DNA from: Paracoccus onchidii
GTDB lineage: Bacteria > Pseudomonadota > Alphaproteobacteria > Rhodobacterales > Rhodobacteraceae
Direction of reading: 5' to 3'
Length of the DNA: 64,000 nucleotides
Assembly: GCF_028294535.1 (NCBI RefSeq)
Contig: NZ_JAQBIE010000013.1
Span: forward strand, 1 to 64,000
A model generated the notes under the pieces. It was not told the DNA's origin. It worked only from the letters and a program-made list of their open reading frames with translations, and did not search any database. The translations under genes and the position numbers were made by a program. This document shows positions 25,520 through 33,543 of the stretch, one piece after another (within the stretch, counting starts at the first letter, position 1; each line of letters opens with the position of its first letter).

Positions 25520-26893
25520 ATGACACCCAGATTTGCGCCCGCTTCCGATGATGCCCTGCCAATCTGGCCCCTGTGGAAGGGCGATGCGCTGCCAAAGGAA
25601 ATCGGCAACCCGGCATGGCCCGAAGCCTGCGGTTTCAGGGGCGATGCCGGCCAGATCTGCCTGTTGCCGGACGGGTCCGGGGCAATTGTCGGCGCGCTGT
25701 TTGGGCTTGGCGACCCAGAACTGGCTGAACGCGAACGATTTGCCTTCGCGCGCGCCCGCAAATTGCCGGCCGGCACCTGGCGCATCGCGGCAATGCCGGA
25801 TGGGCTGAACCCCGAAGAAGCGGCGCTGGCCTGGCTGTTGGGTCAATACCGCTTTACCCGCTACAAGGGTCAACCCGCCGATGGCCCGGAACTGGTCGCA
25901 CCCGATGGCGTGGATGCAGCCCGTATCGAAAGCTTCGCCGCTGCGGAGTTCCTGATCCGCGACCTGATCAATACACCCGCCAACGACATGGACCCATCCC
26001 AGCTGGAGGCTGCGGCCACTGATCTGGCAAACAGCCTTGGCGCATCCATCACGGTCACGCGCGGCGATGACCTGCTGCATGAAAACCTGCCATTGATCCA
26101 TGCCGTCGGCCGCGCGGCACAGGATGCGCCGCGCCTGATCGACATCCGCCTTGGTGACAGCGGGCCAATGCTGACGATTGTCGGCAAGGGTGTCTGCTTT
26201 GACACCGGAGGGCTGGATATCAAGCCCCCCTCGTCAATGGGATTGATGAAAAAGGACATGGGTGGCGCCGCCAATGCGTTGGGCCTGTTGAAAATGCTGG
26301 CGGAAACCGGTGCTGCGAAGGGCAAGCGCGTCAGGGTGCTGATTCCGGCTGTCGAAAACAGCATTGCCGGAAATGCATTTCGCCCCGGCGACGTGCTGAC
26401 CAGCCGCCTTGGACTGACGGTCGAGGTCAATAATACCGACGCCGAAGGGCGGCTTGTGCTGGCCGATGCCATGGCCTTGGCCTGCGAAGAATCGCCCGAT
26501 CTGATGATTTCGCTTGCGACCCTGACCGGCGCGGCGCGGGTGGCCCTTGGCCCCGATATACCACCCTTTTACTGTGATGATGACGCAACTGCGCTTGCCT
26601 TGGCCAAGGCGGCGAAAACGGCACGGGACCCGTTGTGGCGCATGCCGTTCTGGCCGGCCTATGAAGGCAGGATCGAACCGCAGATCGCCGATCTGGACAA
26701 CGCCCCGGCAGGTGGCATGGCAGGTTCGATCACCGCGGCCCTGTTCCTGCGCCGCTTCGCCGGCAAGGCACAGCGATATATCCATCTGGACATCTATGGC
26801 TGGCAGCCCGCAGCCGCCCCCGCACGCCCGAAGGGCGGCATCGGCCAGGGCCCTCGCGCCATCCTCACCGCCCTGCCGGATATGCTGCCATGA
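25520..26893 (+). CDS. leucyl aminopeptidase-family protein (M17)
   Basis: A 457 aa M17 metallopeptidase removing N-terminal residues from peptides with two metal ions. The C-terminal catalytic domain shows VGKGVCFDTGGLDIKP, MKKDMGGAANALGLL and the family signature NTDAEGRLVLADA; these hold the metal-binding Lys, Asp and Glu residues. The N-terminal macro-like domain is divergent, as in the PepB/YwaD-side relatives, so the name pepA is not given. It is translationally coupled to an NlpC/P60 peptidase (ATGA), which hints at breakdown of murein peptides. Confidence 0.88.
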   Translation: MTPRFAPASDDALPIWPLWKGDALPKEIGNPAWPEACGFRGDAGQICLLPDGSGAIVGALFGLGDPELAERERFAFARARKLPAGTWRIAAMPDGLNPEEAALAWLLGQYRFTRYKGQPADGPELVAPDGVDAARIESFAAAEFLIRDLINTPANDMDPSQLEAAATDLANSLGASITVTRGDDLLHENLPLIHAVGRAAQDAPRLIDIRLGDSGPMLTIVGKGVCFDTGGLDIKPPSSMGLMKKDMGGAANALGLLKMLAETGAAKGKRVRVLIPAVENSIAGNAFRPGDVLTSRLGLTVEVNNTDAEGRLVLADAMALACEESPDLMISLATLTGAARVALGPDIPPFYCDDDATALALAKAAKTARDPLWRMPFWPAYEGRIEPQIADLDNAPAGGMAGSITAALFLRRFAGKAQRYIHLDIYGWQPAAAPARPKGGIGQGPRAILTALPDMLP

Positions 26894-27717
26894 GCGTTGA
26901 CCGCCGCATCACCCCCGCCACGGACCGCATCGCCCTGGACAGCCTGCGCGGCATTCTGGAGCGACCGCAATACACCGCCGGCACGCCGATGCGCGTGGCC
27001 GTGCCCTTGGCCGATCTGATGAATATGCCCAATGGGCGGCGTGATCGACAGGTGAATTTCGGCGCGGATGTAACCGTCATCGATGAAAGCGACGACTGGT
27101 GTTTTGTTCAAACCGCGCTTGATGGTTATTGCGGCTGGCTGCTTGCGGCGGCGCTGACCGCCGAACGTCCGGCGATCACCCATCGTGTGATTGCTCCGGC
27201 GACCCATGTCTATCCAGCAGCAGACCTGAAACAACACCAGCTTCATGCCCTGTCCATAGGAGCCCGGCTTGCGGTGACGGGGACGGAAGGTGGTTTCGCG
27301 GCCCTCGCAACCGGGGGGTTCGTTCCGGTCCAGCATATTCATGACACGCCGCAGACCGACCCGGTCCTTGTCGCAGAATCGCTGCTTGGCACGCCCTATC
27401 TCTGGGGCGGGAACAGCGACTGGGGTATCGATTGTTCCGGTCTGGTTCAGGCCGCGCTGACTGCCTGTGCCATGCCGTGCCCCGGCGACAGCGATCTGCA
27501 ACGCGACTGCTTCCCCGAGGTTTCGGAAATTCAGCGCGGCGATCTGCTGTTCTGGCCGGGTCATGTCGCAATGGCGATTTCGGCGGACGTGATGATCCAC
27601 GCGACAGCGTGGAAGATGGCGGTGATCCGCGAACCCATCAAGGATGCCATTGCCCGGATCGATGCCGCCGGCGACGGGCCGTTTCTGGGTATCCGGCGCC
27701 CCTGTCACCCACGATAA
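26890..27717 (+). CDS. SH3b-NlpC/P60 peptidase (dipeptidyl-peptidase VI-like)
   Basis: A 275 aa cysteine peptidase with no signal peptide. Two SH3-like segments (about residues 30-90 and 100-150) precede an NlpC/P60 domain. The catalytic set is visible: Cys182 in DWGIDCSGLVQ, His225 in WPGHVAMAI and a polar third residue near His237 (MIHATA). The architecture matches gamma-D-glutamyl-diamino-acid endopeptidases such as YkfC, which cut murein-derived peptides after L-Ala-D-Glu. The ATGA overlap with the M17 aminopeptidase supports a shared role in peptide recycling (inference). Confidence 0.85.
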   Translation: MSVDRRITPATDRIALDSLRGILERPQYTAGTPMRVAVPLADLMNMPNGRRDRQVNFGADVTVIDESDDWCFVQTALDGYCGWLLAAALTAERPAITHRVIAPATHVYPAADLKQHQLHALSIGARLAVTGTEGGFAALATGGFVPVQHIHDTPQTDPVLVAESLLGTPYLWGGNSDWGIDCSGLVQAALTACAMPCPGDSDLQRDCFPEVSEIQRGDLLFWPGHVAMAISADVMIHATAWKMAVIREPIKDAIARIDAAGDGPFLGIRRPCHPR

Positions 27718-27753
27718 CTGCGCCATCAAGGATCATGGGTCCGGGGCGTCGTT

Positions 27754-28647
27754 CTAGAGGTTGAACACCCGTTCCGGCTGGACCGTGCCACCCTGATAGC
27801 GGCCGATGCAAACCGGACCCCCGGCATCCGAAACCCAGACCAGCTCGCCCCATTCCGCACCACCGGTCACCTCGCCGGGGTTTCCGTTGCGAATGCGTCG
27901 CGCGCCATCCGGCGTCGCACGCAACATCGGCAGGTCTGCCAGGGCGGTTTCCAGGGGCAAGAGCCTGCCTTCGAGGAAGTCTTGCCGTTCGCGGTCGACA
28001 TCCTCGAAATTCACGCCATCTTCGACATCGAAGGGGCCAGACCAGGTTCTGCGCAACGTCCGAACATGCCCCAGGCAGCCAAGCTTGCGCCCAAGATCAC
28101 GCGCAATGGCCCGCACATAGCCACCTTTGCCGCACACCATTTCAAGTCTGGCGGAACGGTCATCCGCATCCAGAAGATCCAGGCTTTCAACCCATAGCGG
28201 TCGCGCGGCCAATTCCAGTTCTTCGCCCTCTCGGGCCAGATCATAGGCGCGTGCACCGTCGACCTTCACCGCCGAGAACTGCGGCGGGACCTGCATGATC
28301 TCGCCCAGGAACTCTTTCAGCGCGGCTTCGATGTCCTGGCGCGCGGGCCGCGTATCCGTTTGGCGCAGCACTTCGCCAGAAGCATCGTCCGTCGAGGTTT
28401 CCGCCCCCCAATCTATCGTGAAATCATAGCATTTGAACGCATCGGTAATCGTGGCAACCGTCTTGGTCGCTTCGCCAAGCGCCACGGCCAGCACGCCCGT
28501 CGCATCCGGGTCAAGGGTGCCGGCATGCCCGGCCTTCTTGGCATCAAGCGCCCATCGGACCTTGTTCACGACGGATGTCGACGTAATGCCCGCCGGCTTG
28601 TCCACAATCAGCCAGCCATTGATATCGCGACCCTTCTTGCGTCCCAT
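27754..28647 (-). CDS. truB: tRNA pseudouridine-55 synthase
   Basis: TruB isomerises U55 in the T-loop of nearly all tRNAs. The 297 aa protein opens [19 protein letters not shown], and the catalytic Asp46 lies in [34 protein letters not shown] and [10 protein letters not shown] are also family blocks. A GAGGG site precedes the chosen ATG; longer in-frame starts would add up to 81 residues of unrelated sequence. It is third in the rbfA / glycosidase / truB series. Confidence 0.95.
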   Translation of the reverse strand: MGRKKGRDINGWLIVDKPAGITSTSVVNKVRWALDAKKAGHAGTLDPDATGVLAVALGEATKTVATITDAFKCYDFTIDWGAETSTDDASGEVLRQTDTRPARQDIEAALKEFLGEIMQVPPQFSAVKVDGARAYDLAREGEELELAARPLWVESLDLLDADDRSARLEMVCGKGGYVRAIARDLGRKLGCLGHVRTLRRTWSGPFDVEDGVNFEDVDRERQDFLEGRLLPLETALADLPMLRATPDGARRIRNGNPGEVTGGAEWGELVWVSDAGGPVCIGRYQGGTVQPERVFNL

Positions 28648-28700
28648 GAAACCCTCTGCAAATGCGAAGCCGCGGGGCATAGCGCCAAGGGCCATGGCCG

Positions 28701-29456
28701 TCAACTGTTGCTGTCGACCAACCCGATGATCGGCCCCATTGCGCGACCGAAATCGGCACGGTTCACCGCCGGTGCAAACAGCCGCGAGATCGATCCGTCC
28801 AGATAAAGCGCGTTGCGCACACCCAGACCGTCGCGAAACAGGCGTCCGAATTCGTGGAATGTCACCGGCCGGTCGGAAATGGCGAACCAAGCGGTATCTC
28901 CATCATCCGAGACCCCGACCCCATTGCGAATGTAGCGGCTGTCTGAATCGATCAGGAAGCGCGGATGCAGATCACCATCGATGACCAGCATCGGTCCCGA
29001 TTGCGTGGCCAGGCGGCATTCTGGCCGGCGCGTTGCAAAGTTGCGGCTTTCAGTGACCTGAAACGGCCTTTCGCCGCCCGTACAGAACACCCCATTCGGC
29101 AACATGCCGAAATTGCCGCGTCCTGCAGCCAGATTGATATCGGAAAGCGTCTCGCCATCGACAACCAGCAGGCCGACGGGCCGATAATCGGGATGAAACA
29201 TCCCGGCATTCATCGCGAAGCCCAGTGACTCGTCAGGTGCCAGCGTCTTGCGCACATTGCTGAAATTTTTCAGTGGTTGCCCATCGGCGCCGTTCTGCCA
29301 CAGCCGAAGACGCGGCTCTTGATCGGCGCGCACCTCGCAAACGACATAACCCTGCCCGTCATGTTCAAGACGCCCGCACCCCTCTGAGGACGCTGGCAAC
29401 GCCATCGCGAACACAGCACCGATTGCAACGCCAAGCTGGCGCTGCAATTCAAGCAT
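28701..29456 (-). CDS. exported phosphodiester glycosidase-family protein
   Basis: About 251 aa with an N-terminal signal peptide ([20 protein letters not shown]) and a NAGPA/DUF2233 phosphodiester-glycosidase domain. Typical patterns are [40 protein letters not shown] and [15 protein letters not shown]. Relatives cleave sugar-phosphodiester bonds; here the substrate is unknown and the protein should act in the periplasm. The start is uncertain (several ATGs at 29456-29474), all overlapping the rbfA stop, so the two genes are coupled. Its place between two RNA-processing genes is functionally unexplained. Confidence 0.8.
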   Translation of the reverse strand: MLELQRQLGVAIGAVFAMALPASSEGCGRLEHDGQGYVVCEVRADQEPRLRLWQNGADGQPLKNFSNVRKTLAPDESLGFAMNAGMFHPDYRPVGLLVVDGETLSDINLAAGRGNFGMLPNGVFCTGGERPFQVTESRNFATRRPECRLATQSGPMLVIDGDLHPRFLIDSDSRYIRNGVGVSDDGDTAWFAISDRPVTFHEFGRLFRDGLGVRNALYLDGSISRLFAPAVNRADFGRAMGPIIGLVDSNS

Positions 29457-29871
29457 CATCGCGATCATCGTCATCGGGGTTTTCAATGTCACGGCGCACA
29501 CGCTCTTCGGCGAACATGCGGCGGGTGTCGTCAAGCCGGTCAAAGGTCTCGTCCAGCTGGAACCGCAACTGGGGCGCATATTTCAGCGTCAGGCCCTTTG
29601 CGACCAGATGACGCAATTCAGCGGCGTTGCGGCGCAGGGCCTGCAACGCTTCTTCGGCATCATGCCCACCCAGGGGCAGAACATAGGCCGTCGCCACCTT
29701 GAGGTCGGGCGAAGCACGCACCTCACCGACCGTGATCGAATGACGGTTGAGTTCAGGATCATGCACATCGCCGCGCAAAAGCACGTCGGACAAGGTGCGG
29801 CGGATAAGTTCGCCCACGCGCAACTGCCGCTGTGAGGGACCTTGACCAGTAGAGAAACGGTTCTGTGCCAT
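29449..29871 (-). CDS. rbfA: ribosome-binding factor A
   Basis: RbfA helps mature the 5' end of 16S rRNA and is needed at low temperature. The 140 aa protein has a KH-type core: [40 protein letters not shown] and [23 protein letters not shown] short acidic tail of Asp residues ends it. The start at MAQNRFSTG is chosen; in-frame ATGs upstream reach into the dapB region. It is divergent from dapB across 70 bases and leads the glycosidase and truB genes. Confidence 0.94.
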   Translation of the reverse strand: MAQNRFSTGQGPSQRQLRVGELIRRTLSDVLLRGDVHDPELNRHSITVGEVRASPDLKVATAYVLPLGGHDAEEALQALRRNAAELRHLVAKGLTLKYAPQLRFQLDETFDRLDDTRRMFAEERVRRDIENPDDDDRDDA

Positions 29872-29941
29872 GACACCGATGTAGGGGGTCGCGAGCCGCA
29901 CCGCAACGGGATATGACGCAGGAAAGCACTGGGGGTGACGC

Positions 29942-30781
29942 ATGAGTGATACAGAACAGACAGGAAGCGCTGGTTTGCCCGGCATCGTGGTAACCGGCGG
30001 GTCCGGCAGAATGGGTCAGATGCTGATTCGATTGCTGCTGGAAAGCACGCAGGCCCGGCTGGTCGGCGTTCTGGAACGCAGCGGTCATGATTGGGTTGGT
30101 CGCGATATAGGCGAAGCCATGGGCGGCGCGCCGGTCGGCATCGTCGTCAGCGATGATGCCGTGGAAACGATTGCCCGCGCCCAGGCAGTGATCGATTTCA
30201 CCTCGCCCGCAGCAACCGTCGCATTTGCGGAACTGACCGCACAGGCCCGTGCCGTCCATGTGATCGGCACAACCGGAATGGAGGCCGGGGATCTGGCCCG
30301 GCTATCAGCTGCTGCGCGCCACGCCCCGATCATCCGCGCCGGAAACATGAGCCTTGGGGTCAACCTGCTTGTCGGGCTGACGCGCAAGGTCGCCGCCGCG
30401 TTGGGCGAGGATTGGGATATCGAGGTGGTCGAAAGCCATCATCGCCACAAGGTCGATGCACCTTCGGGCACCGCATTGATGCTGGGCGAAGCCGCCGCCG
30501 AAGGCCGGGGCGCAAGGCTGGACGATCTGCGCACCGCCGCACGCGAGGGAATCACCGGTGCCCGCCCCGAAGGCAGCATCGGGTTTTCCGCCATCCGCGG
30601 CGGCGATGTGGTCGGGGAACATGATGTCATTTTCGCGGCCGATGGCGAACGCCTTGTGCTGCGCCACCTGGCAACCGACCGCGCGATCTTCGCCCGCGGG
30701 GCGATACGTGCCGCACTTTGGGGGCAGGACAAGGGTCCGGGCGAATACGACATGTCCGACGTCCTGGGCCTGAACGATTGA
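29942..30781 (+). CDS. dapB: 4-hydroxy-tetrahydrodipicolinate reductase
   Basis: DapB reduces the dihydrodipicolinate precursor with NAD(P)H in lysine and diaminopimelate synthesis. The 279 aa protein has [18 protein letters not shown] for nucleotide binding, [12 protein letters not shown] mid-protein, and the catalytic block [18 protein letters not shown] holding the acid His and substrate Lys. [18 protein letters not shown] is also family-specific. GGGGGTGA precedes the ATG. Confidence 0.96.
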   Translation: MSDTEQTGSAGLPGIVVTGGSGRMGQMLIRLLLESTQARLVGVLERSGHDWVGRDIGEAMGGAPVGIVVSDDAVETIARAQAVIDFTSPAATVAFAELTAQARAVHVIGTTGMEAGDLARLSAAARHAPIIRAGNMSLGVNLLVGLTRKVAAALGEDWDIEVVESHHRHKVDAPSGTALMLGEAAAEGRGARLDDLRTAAREGITGARPEGSIGFSAIRGGDVVGEHDVIFAADGERLVLRHLATDRAIFARGAIRAALWGQDKGPGEYDMSDVLGLND

Positions 30782-30784
30782 CCC

Positions 30785-31384
30785 CTAGGGCTGGACGGAG
30801 CAGCATCCGTCCAGCAACCGCGGCGGCGACGCCGAAAGGATGACGCTTGCACGCAGGGCATATAGTCGGTCGGACATGCCGTCGGAACATTGTTGCGGCG
30901 TTGCGATCACGCTTGCTCCGTCGGCCAGAACCGCGCGCAACCGATCCTGCGCGAAACCGCGATCCAGCACATCCTGCACCGGATAGGATTGCCCTTCCTC
31001 TCCGGGTTGTTGCAATGTCAGATGGCCATCCCTGACGGTCAGCGCCCAGAACGGCTCTGTTCCAAAGCATGAAAAACCGTCTGGCAAGCGCCCCGCCTGC
31101 CAGACCTGCGGTTGATCGACCAGATAGCGCAGGGACACCCAACCAACGGTTTCACCAACATTCAGCCGTCCCCAGCCATCGCGCTCGGCGGTGATTTCGA
31201 TCGCCGTGGCATCGGGGGGCAAACTCTCCAGTATCGGGGCGGACGCGTCGGGCTGCGCGCGAATGTTCAGCACATCGTCACTGGCCACGCCAGTGACATC
31301 AAACAATGTGGGCAGCGCGTGATCCTGTGCCATCGCGCATGGTGCGCCCAGCACCCATAGCAGTATCGCAACATATCTGTTCAT
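30785..31384 (-). CDS. exported SH3b-domain protein
   Basis: A 199 aa protein with a signal peptide (NRYVAILLWVLGAPCAMAQ). A bacterial SH3 domain follows at about residues 28-90 (VLNIRAQPDASAPILESLP; WGRLNVGETVGWVSLRYLV). The C-terminal half begins SCFGTEPFWALTV, a pattern seen in uncharacterised envelope proteins, and contains several Cys. It probably binds the cell wall or a periplasmic partner. The ATG at 31384 is preferred to the TTG one codon upstream. It is convergent with dapB, three bases away, with no terminator between them. Confidence 0.75.
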   Translation of the reverse strand: MNRYVAILLWVLGAPCAMAQDHALPTLFDVTGVASDDVLNIRAQPDASAPILESLPPDATAIEITAERDGWGRLNVGETVGWVSLRYLVDQPQVWQAGRLPDGFSCFGTEPFWALTVRDGHLTLQQPGEEGQSYPVQDVLDRGFAQDRLRAVLADGASVIATPQQCSDGMSDRLYALRASVILSASPPRLLDGCCSVQP

Positions 31385-31471
31385 CAAACTTTTCCTCCGG
31401 TTCTTTCCAATCTAGCAGGTCCTGGCCTACAGGTCATTTGCACGCGGCCAGCAACGGGATAGAACCAAGCC

Positions 31472-32884
31472 ATGACATCGAACTGCCTGATCGCCGACGA
31501 ACACACCGTGGTCCTGCTGGCGCGCCTGCTTGCCGCGGCCGCAGGGCCCGGGCGGACCATCCTGCTGGACGGACCGGTCGGCGCGGGCAAGACCCATTTC
31601 GCACGCAGCTTCATCCGTGCGCGACAGGGCGATCAGGCCGAAGATGTCCCCAGCCCGACCTTCACGCTGGTCCAGACCTATGACGATCCTTCGGGAACCG
31701 AAATCTGGCATGCGGATCTGTACCGTCTGACCGACCCGTCCGAGCTGGACGAGCTGGGCCTGGAAGAGGCACAGGACAATGCCATTTGCCTGATCGAATG
31801 GCCCGACAGGCTGGATATGCTGCCCCCGGGTGCCTGGACTCTGGCCTTTGAAACACTGGACGATCCGGATCTGCGCCGAATCACGATGATCGGCGAGGGC
31901 CTTGACCGCCTGGCCCGATGCGCGCGCTTTCTGGTAGAGGCCGGCAGGATCGGGGACGATATCCGCCCCCTTGCGGCCGATGCCTCGGCGCGACGGTTTT
32001 TCCGGTTGCTCTCTGCCCGGGGCGACGCCGTTCTGATGGACGACCCCGGTGGCAGCAGCGAAGCATTCTGCGCGATATCGCAATGGTTGACAGAGCGCGG
32101 CTTCAAAGCCCCGACGATGTTGCATCGCGACCTGCCTGCCGGGCTGTTGCTGGTCGAGGATCTTGGCGATGATCTGGTCGCACGGGTTCTTGTGGAAAAA
32201 CCGCAGCTGACGCCACAGATCTATGATCGCATCACGGATTTCCTGATCGAACTGCACCGTCACGAACCACCCGGATTTGTTCCGGCTCTGGATGGCGCGA
32301 TGCTGGCACAGCAGGTCGGGATGTTCGCCCAATGGTATCCGCAGGCAACCGACAGCGATCCGGACCCCGCAACGCAGATCGGCGAAACCGTCGCAGCCCT
32401 GCATGCAAAATGGGCCGCGGACCTGCCGCCTGTCTTGTCGCTGAGGGATTTTCACGCCGAGAACCTGATCTGGCGTGGTGATGCCCCCCTTGGCCTGATC
32501 GATTTTCAGGACGCTGTCGCCACGCATCCGGCCTATGATCTGGTATCGGCCCTGCAGGATGCCCGCCGTGATGTGCCCCGGAAAATCGAAACATCCGCCA
32601 TCGCCCGCTATCTGGATGCGACCGGTCTGGACGACGATCGCTTTCGGGCGGCCTATGCCTTGCTCGGCGCCCAGCGCAATCTGCGGATCATGGGAATCTT
32701 CGCAAGGCTCTGCCTGCGCGATGGCAAATCCAGATACCTGCAATTCATGCCGCGGGTCTGGGACAACCTGTGGCGCGATCTGTCACACCCCGCCCTGACC
32801 TCGCTTGCGCAGCTGGTCAAAGGGCTGCCCGCACCCGATTCAGATACGATTGAAAGGATCCGCAGAAAATGCGCCCGCCCCTGA
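31472..32884 (+). CDS. TsaE-AmgK fusion (tRNA t6A ATPase + MurNAc/GlcNAc 1-kinase)
   Basis: A 470 aa fusion. Residues 1 to about 150 are TsaE, the ATPase of the t6A37 tRNA-modification complex: Walker A GPVGAGKTHFARS (34-46), then SPTFTLVQ and EIWHADLYRL. Residues about 155-470 are a COG3178 kinase like AmgK, which phosphorylates MurNAc and GlcNAc at C1 in Pseudomonas cell-wall recycling. Kinase landmarks are LLVEDLGDDL, LRDFHAENLIW (catalytic Asp/Asn) and LIDFQDA (metal Asp). The next gene encodes MurU, the next enzyme of that pathway, and overlaps by 16 bases. AGCCATG-type spacing gives a weak ribosome-binding site. Confidence 0.88.
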   Translation: MTSNCLIADEHTVVLLARLLAAAAGPGRTILLDGPVGAGKTHFARSFIRARQGDQAEDVPSPTFTLVQTYDDPSGTEIWHADLYRLTDPSELDELGLEEAQDNAICLIEWPDRLDMLPPGAWTLAFETLDDPDLRRITMIGEGLDRLARCARFLVEAGRIGDDIRPLAADASARRFFRLLSARGDAVLMDDPGGSSEAFCAISQWLTERGFKAPTMLHRDLPAGLLLVEDLGDDLVARVLVEKPQLTPQIYDRITDFLIELHRHEPPGFVPALDGAMLAQQVGMFAQWYPQATDSDPDPATQIGETVAALHAKWAADLPPVLSLRDFHAENLIWRGDAPLGLIDFQDAVATHPAYDLVSALQDARRDVPRKIETSAIARYLDATGLDDDRFRAAYALLGAQRNLRIMGIFARLCLRDGKSRYLQFMPRVWDNLWRDLSHPALTSLAQLVKGLPAPDSDTIERIRRKCARP

Positions 32885-33543
32885 TGATTTTCGCGGCAGG
32901 ATTGGGCACGCGCATGCGCCCGCTGACAAATACCTGTCCCAAGCCGCTGATCAAGGTTGCACAACAGACCTTGCTGGATCGCGCCCTGAAGCTGGGTCGT
33001 CAGGCGGGATTGCACCCCATCGCCGTCAACAGCCACTATCTGCCCGGACAGATTGCCGCACATCTTGACGGAACGGATGTCGCGATCAGCGAGGAAAACG
33101 ATCTTCTGCTGGATACCGGAGGGGGGCTGCGCGCCGCCCTTCCCATGTTGGGCACAGGTCCGGTTGCGACACTGAACCCCGACGTTGTCTGGACGGGTCG
33201 CAATCCGCTGGCTGCACTTGCAAACGCATGGGACGACAGGATGGAGGCGCTTTTGGCATTGGTCCCGCTGGAACGGGCGACCGCGCGGGTCGGTGGGGGC
33301 GATTTCGATATGGATTGCGACGGGCGGATCAGCCGCAAGGGCGATTTCGTCTATGCCGGTGCACAGATCATCCGAACCGAAAGACTTACCGAGATCCCGG
33401 ACAAGGTATTTTCACTGAACCGGTTATGGGATCTGATGATCGCGGATGGAACGGCCTTTGGCCTGATCCATGATGGCGGCTGGTGTGATGTCGGCCGCCC
33501 CGACGCCATAACCCAGGCCGAGGCGATGCTGGCCGATGACTAG
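32869..33543 (+). CDS. murU: MurU-like nucleotidyltransferase
   Basis: A 224 aa NTP-transferase. IFAAGLGTRMRPLTNTCPKPL near the N terminus is the nucleotide-binding and catalytic loop of sugar-1-phosphate nucleotidyltransferases, followed by SEENDLLLDTGGGLRAAL. MurU makes UDP-MurNAc from MurNAc-1-P, bypassing fosfomycin-sensitive de novo synthesis. The role is assigned because the preceding gene encodes an AmgK-type kinase. Its 5' end overlaps that gene by 16 bases, and its 3' end overlaps addB by 8, so the run is one operon. Confidence 0.85.
   Translation: MRPPLMIFAAGLGTRMRPLTNTCPKPLIKVAQQTLLDRALKLGRQAGLHPIAVNSHYLPGQIAAHLDGTDVAISEENDLLLDTGGGLRAALPMLGTGPVATLNPDVVWTGRNPLAALANAWDDRMEALLALVPLERATARVGGGDFDMDCDGRISRKGDFVYAGAQIIRTERLTEIPDKVFSLNRLWDLMIADGTAFGLIHDGGWCDVGRPDAITQAEAMLADD

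Noticed and set aside
31427..32743. 438-codon minus-strand open frame
   Set aside because: Antisense to the tsaE-amgK fusion, whose motifs are unambiguous.
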